Of a DNA stretch of 64,000 bases, positions 58,260 through 64,000 are shown piece after piece. The stretch is from Paenibacillus whitsoniae. Lineage in GTDB: Bacteria > Bacillota > Bacilli > Paenibacillales > NBRC-103111. Every line of letters begins with the position of its first letter. The first letter of the stretch is position 1. Under the pieces are notes generated by a model that searched no databases, was not told where the DNA came from, and was given only the letters and a program-made list of their open reading frames with translations. Location of the stretch: positions 45,576 to 109,575 of the forward strand of contig NZ_RXHU01000078.1 of the NCBI RefSeq assembly GCF_003955665.1, in the 5' to 3' direction. The translations under genes were made by a program, and so were the position numbers.

Positions 58260-60587
58260 ATGAAATTTTCCAATGGCTATTGGATGGCGAAAGAAGGCTA
58301 TACGGTACTCAACCCGTACGATGTTCGCGAGGTACAGCAAAAAGATGACAGCGTAACGGTTTTCGCTGCCGCTCGAAAGATTACGCGTAAAGGCGATACC
58401 TTGAACGGTGCGTTGCTCACTTGCGAGCTTAGCTCGCCTATGGCAGACGTCATTCGTGTACACTGGACGCATCATGCCGGCAAACAGACGAAGGGCCCGC
58501 ATTTTGAGCTTTACTCCCCCGAACAAGGGCAACATCATGTTGAGATCGTCGAGAACAGCAGCGACTTGACGCTAACCACAGGCAGTCTCCATGTCTCCCT
58601 CCCGAAAAGCGGTGCATGGGGAACGCAATTCTTCTATGATGGGAAGCGGATCACCGGCTCTAACTTTAAAGGCCCAGGGCACATCACAACGGCCAATAAA
58701 GACGTATACGTCAGAGAACAACTTGATCTTGGGGTCGGCGAGCATATTTACGGACTTGGGGAGCGATTTACGCCCTTTGTGAAAAACGGCCAAACCGTTG
58801 ACATTTGGAATGAAGACGGCGGCACGAGCAGTGAGCAGGCTTATAAAAACGTGCCTTTTTACTTGTCCAGCAACGGCTACGGCGTGTTCGTCAACCATCC
58901 TGAGCATGTTTCCTTTGAGGTTGGCTCGGAAGTCGTGTCCAAAGTGCAGTTTAGCGTGCCTGGTGAAAGTTTGGAGTATTTCATCATCGGCGGTCGCACA
59001 TTGAAGGATGTGCTGAACAATTACACGACACTGACGGGTAAGCCAGCGCTGCCACCGGCTTGGTCTTTTGGCCTCTGGCTGACGACCTCCTTCACGACCG
59101 ATTACGATGAGGCGACTGTGAATAGCTTTATTGATGGCATGATTGAGCGGGAGCTTCCCCTGCATGTTTTCCATTTTGACTGCTTCTGGATGAAGGAGTA
59201 TCAGTGGACGAATTTCGAGTGGGATAGCGATCTCTTCCCCGATCCTGTCGGCATGTTGAAGCGCTTGAAGGACAAGGGACTCAAAATCTGTGTGTGGATC
59301 AATTCGTACATCGGACAAAAATCCCCACTCTTCCAGGAAGGGATGGACAAGGGATATTTGGTCAAAACGCCGGAGGGCGATGTCTGGCAGTGGGACCTTT
59401 GGCAGGCTGGCATGGGGCTCGTCGACTTTACGAATCCGGCGGCGGTCGCGTGGTATAAAGGCCATTTGAGCCGGCTGATCGATATGGGTGTGGATTGCTT
59501 CAAAACAGACTTCGGCGAGCGTATCCCGACGGATGTCAGGTACTATGACGGCTCGGACCCGTACAAGATGCATAATTATTATACCTTCCTGTATAACAAA
59601 GCTGTCTTTGAGGTGCTGGAAGAGAAGCTAGGTAAAAATGAAGCCATGCTGTTCGCTCGTTCCGCTACAACGGGCGGACAGCAGTTCCCCGTCCACTGGG
59701 GCGGCGATTGTTCGGCCACCTACGATTCCATGGCGGAGTCGCTGCGGGGCGGCCTGTCCCTCGGCTTATCCGGCTTCGGCTTCTGGAGCCATGACATCAG
59801 CGGATTTGAACGTACCGCACCGCCGGACATCTACAAGCGCTGGGTCGCCTTCGGCCTGCTCTCCTCGCACAGCCGCTTGCACGGTAACGAATCGTATCGC
59901 GTGCCTTGGCTGTTCGACGAAGAGGCGGTTGATGTCCTGCGGCATTTTACCAAACTCAAATGCGCTTTGATGCCTTATCTGTTCGGCAGCGCCATACAAT
60001 CTTCCGACATGGGGATTCCGATGATGCGTGCCATGGTGCTCGATTTCCCGCAGGATCCAACCAGCCATTACTTGGATACGCAATACATGCTCGGTGACAA
60101 TCTGCTTGTGGCGCCGATTTTTAATGACCGTGGCGAGGCCCAGTATTATGTGCCGGAAGGCCGTTGGACCGACTTCTTCACCGGCCGCGTGATTGAAGGC
60201 CGCGCATGGCAGCAAGCTGTGTATGACTACATGTCGCTGCCCCTGCTTGTAAAACCGAATTCGCTCCTGCCAATCGGCGCGAATGAGCTTAAACCGGACT
60301 ACGACTATGCCGATGGCGCAGCCTTGCATTTGTTCGAGCTGCAGGACGGCGCAAGCGCGTCCGCTCTTGTGTATGATGCAAAGGCCCAGCTGCAGCTGCA
60401 GGTCCACGCAGAACGAAGCGGCAGCGGCATTCGCTTTGATAGTCAGGGCGCCGCGAAGCCCTACACGATCGTGCTCAGGGGCATCGACGACGTACAGACA
60501 GTCGAAGGCGCCACTTGGGAGCGAACTGCGTTTGGCGTTGTGATTACGCCCGCGACTGGACATACGCGGATAGCTGTATCCTTATAA
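58260..60587 (+). CDS. yicI: Alpha-xylosidase (GH31, YicI type)
   Basis: The 775-residue GH31 enzyme has an N-terminal beta-sandwich, WSFGLWLTTSFTTDYDEATV, HFDCFWMKEYQWTNFEWD, the nucleophile Asp417 in DCFKTDFGERIPTDV and the acid/base Asp483 in GGDCSATYDSMAESLRGG. These motifs and their numbering agree with E. coli YicI (Asp416, Asp482), which releases alpha-1,6-xylose from isoprimeverose-like units; GH31 alpha-glucosidases have different sequences at the nucleophile. No signal peptide, so cytosolic. Start at 58260 has AAGGG about 10 bases upstream; the ATG at 58251 is too close to it. It is divergent from the cupin-AraC regulator. Confidence 0.93.
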   Translation: MKFSNGYWMAKEGYTVLNPYDVREVQQKDDSVTVFAAARKITRKGDTLNGALLTCELSSPMADVIRVHWTHHAGKQTKGPHFELYSPEQGQHHVEIVENSSDLTLTTGSLHVSLPKSGAWGTQFFYDGKRITGSNFKGPGHITTANKDVYVREQLDLGVGEHIYGLGERFTPFVKNGQTVDIWNEDGGTSSEQAYKNVPFYLSSNGYGVFVNHPEHVSFEVGSEVVSKVQFSVPGESLEYFIIGGRTLKDVLNNYTTLTGKPALPPAWSFGLWLTTSFTTDYDEATVNSFIDGMIERELPLHVFHFDCFWMKEYQWTNFEWDSDLFPDPVGMLKRLKDKGLKICVWINSYIGQKSPLFQEGMDKGYLVKTPEGDVWQWDLWQAGMGLVDFTNPAAVAWYKGHLSRLIDMGVDCFKTDFGERIPTDVRYYDGSDPYKMHNYYTFLYNKAVFEVLEEKLGKNEAMLFARSATTGGQQFPVHWGGDCSATYDSMAESLRGGLSLGLSGFGFWSHDISGFERTAPPDIYKRWVAFGLLSSHSRLHGNESYRVPWLFDEEAVDVLRHFTKLKCALMPYLFGSAIQSSDMGIPMMRAMVLDFPQDPTSHYLDTQYMLGDNLLVAPIFNDRGEAQYYVPEGRWTDFFTGRVIEGRAWQQAVYDYMSLPLLVKPNSLLPIGANELKPDYDYADGAALHLFELQDGASASALVYDAKAQLQLQVHAERSGSGIRFDSQGAAKPYTIVLRGIDDVQTVEGATWERTAFGVVITPATGHTRIAVSL

Positions 60588-60617
60588 ATTTTTAAGCAGT
60601 CCGAAGGTTCCGGCAAT

Positions 60618-60654
60618 AAATAAGCACTGCCCTCATCAGGCAGTGCTTTCCCTT
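60618..60654. terminator. Bidirectional terminator
   Basis: AAGCACTGCC pairs with GGCAGTGCTT around a 7-base loop, with T-rich flanks on both strands. It serves the xylosidase and the convergent lectin-like gene. Confidence 0.85.
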
Positions 60655-60662
60655 ACATGCGA

Positions 60663-61118
60663 TTAGTAGTGTTTGTGGTCGTCGTGTTTGTGATCGTCGT
60701 GTTTAATCTCGATGCGTGCAAGAATACCTGCAGGATTGCGATCGCTGCGGCCGGAAGTTTGTGGGTAGTTGAAGCCAGCAATCACGATATCGTTCTCTCC
60801 GTGATGAAGGAAATGAGAGATGTTGAACATTCTGCCAGGGTTGTAGAAATCGCGATTGTCTTGCGGCGCGTCGATGACTACAGGCAAACCGTTAATGAGC
60901 ACGATCGCATAGTTGTCAACGGATAAGAACAATGTCGCTTTTTCGACTTTTTTCGATTTGACCTCGAACCGTTTGGCAACCACGGCAGCAGGTCCAGTTG
61001 GATCATTTGCCCCCCAAACGTAGTGCTCTCCTGGTCCCGGTTGTACCCATGCACCATTTGGTGCGATTTCCAATGCATTCACCCAGCTGGCGTCTGTAGC
61101 AATAACTGTTTTTTTCAC
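60663..61118 (-). CDS. Lectin-like beta-sandwich protein with His/Asp-repeat tail, 151 aa
   Basis: The product is soluble, without signal peptide. The core (about 8-135) resembles the galactose-binding jelly-roll domains of glycosidases: LFLSVDNYAIVLINGLPV, NPGRMFNISHFLHHGENDIVIAGFNYPQ and GILARIEI, where a turn-rich loop precedes the last strands. The C-terminus is a tandem repeat of Asp-Asp-His-Lys (HDDHKHDDHKHY), which could bind metal. The start is a GTG with AAGGAAGTGG upstream. Next to the xylosidase but on the opposite strand. No family name can be given with confidence. Confidence 0.75.
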   Translation of the reverse strand: MKKTVIATDASWVNALEIAPNGAWVQPGPGEHYVWGANDPTGPAAVVAKRFEVKSKKVEKATLFLSVDNYAIVLINGLPVVIDAPQDNRDFYNPGRMFNISHFLHHGENDIVIAGFNYPQTSGRSDRNPAGILARIEIKHDDHKHDDHKHY

Positions 61119-61218
61119 TGTGTGTCCACTTCCTTTCTAGTAGGATATTGCATTATATGAAGCTAGCAATACCTTTGAAAGGGACGAATGATATAGCTAC
61201 AATCGCCAATTTCTACGC

Positions 61219-61254
61219 AAAAAAAACCGTCCCCCCACAAGGAAGGACGGTCAT
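61219..61254 (-). terminator. Terminator of the ddl unit
   Basis: On the minus strand GACCGTCC and GGACGGTT pair, followed by eight T. Confidence 0.9.
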
Positions 61255-61263
61255 TTCAATACT

Positions 61264-61587
61264 CTACTTATTCGCCTGCTCACCAAAAAACATCTCATCC
61301 GCCAGCGCCGTCTGAATCCGGGACTCTTCCTCCGTCAAACGTCGGATAAGCTCCATCTCCACCTGCGTCACTTCTTCGCCTTGGAAATTGATTTCCGCGA
61401 TCGAAGCGACGATACGGACAATCGCGATCGCCACGTTGCCGGGCGTATACGCAATCACCTTCTGCCCCGTCGGGAAGACGCGGAAGCCGCTTTTGACCAT
61501 TTTGCCCCGGCCGTATTCGAGCAGCTCATATAATTCTTGCTCCGATTTGAACTTGCATACTGAGTTAAACTCCGTTTGAAAACCCAT
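61264..61587 (-). CDS. Conserved hypothetical protein, 107 aa
   Basis: A soluble protein with alternating strands and helices: EFNSVCKFKSEQELYELLEYGRGKMVK, GFRVFPTGQKVIAYTPGNVAIAIVRI (strand-like) and a C-terminal amphipathic helix rich in Glu (VTQVEMELIRRLTEEESRI). No domain recognised. The ATG lies 6 bases after the ddl stop, with GCGGAG upstream, so it is translated from the same transcript; a role linked to D-Ala-D-Ala ligation is possible but not shown. Confidence 0.75.
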   Translation of the reverse strand: MGFQTEFNSVCKFKSEQELYELLEYGRGKMVKSGFRVFPTGQKVIAYTPGNVAIAIVRIVASIAEINFQGEEVTQVEMELIRRLTEEESRIQTALADEMFFGEQANK

Positions 61588-61593
61588 CGTTAT

Positions 61594-62736
61594 CTACTCC
61601 GCATCGAATGAATATTGGATTTGCTGTTTAGCCGCATGGCGTTCCATGGCTAAACGGATTAGATCGTCCAGCAGCTCTGTGTAAGGCTTGCCGGTTTCCT
61701 GCCACAACAGCGGGTACATGCTAAACGGCGTAAAGCCAGGCATCGTGTTAATTTCGTTGATGTAGATTTTGCCGTCGGTCTTGCCGTAGAAGAAATCGAC
61801 GCGGGATAAGCCGCTGCCGTCCAGCGCCAGGAACGCGCGAATCGCGAGATTCCGGATCTCCTCCGCCGCATCCGAAGGAATCTCCGCCGGAATGACCATG
61901 ACGGACTTGCCGTCTTTATATTTTGCCTTATAATCGTAAAATTCATTGGAAGACACGATCTCGCCCGCCACCGAAGCGAGCGGCTCGTCGTTGCCGAGCA
62001 CCGCGACTTCAATCTCACGCGCGTCGATGTTCTCTTCGACGATGACTTTGCGGTCGTATTGGAACGCAAACTGCACCGCCGCAATCAGCTCCTCCTGATT
62101 GCGCGCTTTGGAAATGCCGACGCTGGATCCCAGGTTCGCCGGCTTGACGAAGCAAGGGTAGCCGACCGCCGTCTCCAGTTCCATCAAGTGATACGCGCGA
62201 TTCTTCTCCCACTCATGCCGCGTAAAATGGCGGAACACGCACTGCGGGAGACCTTCCTGCGCGAACACCTTTTTCATCATGACTTTATCCATGCCGACGG
62301 CGGAAGCCAGAACGCCCGCGCCGACGTAAGGAATGTTCGCCATTTCGAGCAAGCCTTGAATCGTGCCGTCTTCGCCGAATGTGCCGTGCAGCAGCGGAAC
62401 GACGACGTCGATGCCCGGCGCTTCTGCGGCCTCGTCCGCCGCGGAGATCGAGACGTCGCCTTTCAGCTGCACCGCGCTAAAAAGCGGCGCCAATGCGCTT
62501 CCCGAAGGCGCCTCCAGCGCTTTTCCCGCTTGGAACGTCAGCTCTTCGACCGAAGCCGCCGGTGCGCCAAGCGCAGGACCGCTTTGCCATTCTCCTTTTT
62601 TCGATATGTAAAACGGTGTAATCTCATACTTCTGGAAATCCACTGCCTTCATCACCGCTAGCGCAGTCTGCAAGGACACATCGTGCTCGCCCGATTTCCC
62701 TCCATAGATTAATCCAATTCGAATTTTGCGGCTCAT
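61594..62736 (-). CDS. ddl: D-alanine-D-alanine ligase
   Basis: The 380-residue ATP-grasp enzyme begins KIRIGLIYGGKSGEHDVSL and has LLHGTFGEDGTIQGLLEMANIPYVGAGVLAS (split over about 116-146), the catalytic SVG in LGSSVGISKA, VEENIDAREIEVAVLG and the metal-binding EINTMPGFTPFSMYP near the C-terminus. It joins two D-Ala for the peptidoglycan stem. Start at 62736 has GGAGGT 6 bases upstream; an ATG 45 bases earlier lacks a site. It precedes the 107-residue gene. Confidence 0.96.
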   Translation of the reverse strand: MSRKIRIGLIYGGKSGEHDVSLQTALAVMKAVDFQKYEITPFYISKKGEWQSGPALGAPAASVEELTFQAGKALEAPSGSALAPLFSAVQLKGDVSISAADEAAEAPGIDVVVPLLHGTFGEDGTIQGLLEMANIPYVGAGVLASAVGMDKVMMKKVFAQEGLPQCVFRHFTRHEWEKNRAYHLMELETAVGYPCFVKPANLGSSVGISKARNQEELIAAVQFAFQYDRKVIVEENIDAREIEVAVLGNDEPLASVAGEIVSSNEFYDYKAKYKDGKSVMVIPAEIPSDAAEEIRNLAIRAFLALDGSGLSRVDFFYGKTDGKIYINEINTMPGFTPFSMYPLLWQETGKPYTELLDDLIRLAMERHAAKQQIQYSFDAE

Positions 62737-62777
62737 TCCGTACCTCCGTCTAGTATTTACAATTTCTTGACTTTCCG

Positions 62778-63806
62778 TCACATCTCATCGGCAACGTGAA
62801 TGAAAACATATTTCGTCCGTTCCGTCCAAGCCGGTGAATCTTTATACGCCCAGTAACGATTGCGGCTATTAAACGTATGCGCATTGACGAGCGGCATGCC
62901 GTTCGCGTCTTTTCCTATGACAAACGTGTTGTGCTGAAAACGGCCGTCCCCATCCCAGTCGTAGCTGATGGTGTCGCCAGGCTGAAGCTCTCTCGGATCT
63001 TCAACTTCCGTGCCGCGCAGGCCGTGAGTCTTATGGGCGCTATGAACAAAAAAAGCATGCAAACTGTTCGCAACCGCCCAGCTGTAGCTCCACTGCTCCT
63101 GGCCGCCGTTCTTGCCGGCATACCACCACCCGGAATCCCTTTTCCCAGTATAGTCCATTGGGGCCCCGCCTGCAAAGAGGCATTGCGACACAAAATTCGT
63201 ACAGTCCACTTCAAAATATTCATATCTCGGATTGGGCGTCTGCCACCACGTTTCCGCATATTGGACGGCTCTCGGGCGGTTATAAATGGTTTTCCGCGTT
63301 GCGGATTCCTGAGCCCTGCTATTGCGTATACTAGGGTGGATATAGGGGACGGAAGGCGCGGTCCGCTGCGGAGAGCCGAAGGGATCGTATACTGGGATCT
63401 GAATGCCGTCTGCCCGCCCGGACCTGCCTCTCTCGCCTTGCAAAGCTTCGGCATTGTGGACGAGCCAGCCGCCGTCCCTCCGTTCGATCCGAACGCGCTC
63501 TGTTTCGATCCGCTCCTCCCGCCCCTCGGCAGAGCCGATGCGGTAATCGAGGAAGCGGTGCAGCCGGACGTCCGCCACAATCCCCCATGGGGATTCCTTC
63601 GCGCCTTGCAGACGCAGCTTCGTTTCGCCGCGCAGCAGCCGGGCATCCCGTTCAAGGAAGCTGTCGCGAAGCCTGCGTATCCGGAGATCCTGTTTTCGTA
63701 CGAAATCATGATCGGAAACATACGCATCCAGCAGGGCAGCCGAGCCTTCGAGCTCCGCCTGATTTTTGGCGTGGATGTAATTGTAGAGCGCCGTTTTCCA
63801 GGACAT
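62778..63806 (-). CDS. Amidase-domain protein (putative Amidase_6 / CHAP-like cysteine amidase)
   Basis: The 342-residue protein has an N-terminal helical and beta-rich region (about 1-140) without signal peptide, and a C-terminal amidase_6-type domain: NRPRAVQYAETWW, DCTNFVSQCLFAGG with the presumed catalytic Cys, GDTISYDWDGDGRFQHNTFVIG with the His, and PLVNAHTFNSRNRYWAY. This family is common in Paenibacillus and Bacillus and presumably cleaves amide bonds of cell-wall or glycoprotein material. Start at 63806 has AAAGGAGGG 8 bases upstream. It lies 41 bases upstream of ddl on the same strand. Confidence 0.88.
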   Translation of the reverse strand: MSWKTALYNYIHAKNQAELEGSAALLDAYVSDHDFVRKQDLRIRRLRDSFLERDARLLRGETKLRLQGAKESPWGIVADVRLHRFLDYRIGSAEGREERIETERVRIERRDGGWLVHNAEALQGERGRSGRADGIQIPVYDPFGSPQRTAPSVPYIHPSIRNSRAQESATRKTIYNRPRAVQYAETWWQTPNPRYEYFEVDCTNFVSQCLFAGGAPMDYTGKRDSGWWYAGKNGGQEQWSYSWAVANSLHAFFVHSAHKTHGLRGTEVEDPRELQPGDTISYDWDGDGRFQHNTFVIGKDANGMPLVNAHTFNSRNRYWAYKDSPAWTERTKYVFIHVADEM

Positions 63807-63832
63807 TCGCAGACACCCTCCTTTAAGAGGAA

Positions 63833-64000
63833 GTTCAAAAAATCGGCTTTTGATCACGAAGTAAGGCAGGAAGCGAATTCGACATCGAATCTTGCGTTCA
63901 CCTTTGAAGTGCGGTGCTCATGTAGGTTTTGCCTACACTCCGCTCCTCCTTCTTCAGGTTCTCGCAACCTTCTCGGTGCTGAAAACCCGACTTTTTGAAC
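63833..64000. mobile_element. 168-bp structured element with terminal inverted repeats (MITE-like)
   Basis: The left end GTTCAAAAAATCGGCTTTTG pairs with the complement of the right end, which reads GTTCAAAAAGTCGGGTTTTC on the minus strand; about 21 of 25 terminal bases match. Inside lie three hairpins: GATTCGA/TCGAATT, TGTAGG/CCTACA and AGGTT/AACCT. No protein is encoded. The right end coincides with the end of the window. It could be a non-autonomous transposable element or a structured RNA. Confidence 0.65.

Noticed and set aside
58572..59573. Open frame of 333 codons antisense to the alpha-xylosidase
   Set aside because: The plus strand carries all GH31 catalytic motifs; no start signal or domain supports the antisense frame.
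62877..63998. Open frame of 373 codons on the plus strand opposite the amidase-domain gene
   Set aside because: The minus strand encodes recognisable amidase motifs; the plus frame has no family features and runs through the terminal inverted-repeat element.

Overview
The window looks like chromosome of a low-to-mid GC Gram-positive, spore-former-type bacterium of the Paenibacillaceae (Paenibacillus, Cohnella or a close relative). The reasons are strong AGGAGG-type ribosome binding sites, frequent TTG and GTG starts, B. subtilis-like families (HelD, BrxC/YtxJ, DegV, PAS kinases of the sporulation type, LplA/B/C-type sugar transporters without their own ATPase, YesM/YesN regulators, PucR regulators) and CcpA-like cre sites. 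No rRNA, tRNA, CRISPR array, prophage or complete insertion sequence was recognised. Species-level assignment is not possible from what I can see.

Layout. 1-3700: end of uridine kinase, an unknown protein, an M29 aminopeptidase and a membrane-anchored L,D-transpeptidase. 3800-8300: a four-gene heme-copper quinol oxidase operon (cyoABCD/qoxABCD type) on the minus strand, followed by a small membrane protein. 8400-31500: housekeeping and accessory genes in short units: metallo-beta-lactamase fold hydrolase, CutC, deoxynucleoside kinase, PAS histidine kinase, zinc-dependent phospholipase C-like protein, Ung, topoisomerase III, methyltransferase, lipoprotein, TPR glycosyltransferase, a DUF1904/zinc-ribbon/MOSC/glutathione-peroxidase cluster, HelD, two DegV proteins, an SDR, a hemolysin III homologue, a GDSL esterase, an M20 amidohydrolase and an EamA exporter. 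31900-40000: BrxC, a lipoprotein, a PucR regulator and a fatty-acid operon (thiolase, acyl-CoA dehydrogenase, acyl-CoA ligase, hotdog thioesterase).

40500-60600 is the most distinctive part: a polysaccharide-utilisation locus of about 20 kb. It has a secreted PL6-type lyase with two discoidin domains, a second lyase of the alginate-lyase superfamily, two complete Lpl-type ABC importers (binding protein plus two permeases each), a membrane-bound AraC regulator, a YesM/YesN two-component pair, a cupin-AraC regulator and a divergent YicI-type alpha-xylosidase. Three cre-like sites lie in front of its units. The logic is extracellular cleavage of a uronic-acid-containing or otherwise acidic glycan, import of oligosaccharides, intracellular finishing by the second lyase and the xylosidase, and control by substrate-sensing and carbon catabolite repression. 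The actual glycan cannot be named from sequence.

60600-64000: a lectin-like protein with a His/Asp-repeat tail, a small conserved protein, D-Ala-D-Ala ligase and an amidase-domain protein. The window ends exactly at the end of a 168-bp element with 25-bp imperfect terminal inverted repeats and several internal hairpins. Intergenic regions at 31.7 kb and 40.0-40.5 kb hold further degenerate direct repeats with hairpin potential, which suggests that this genome carries several families of small intergenic elements.
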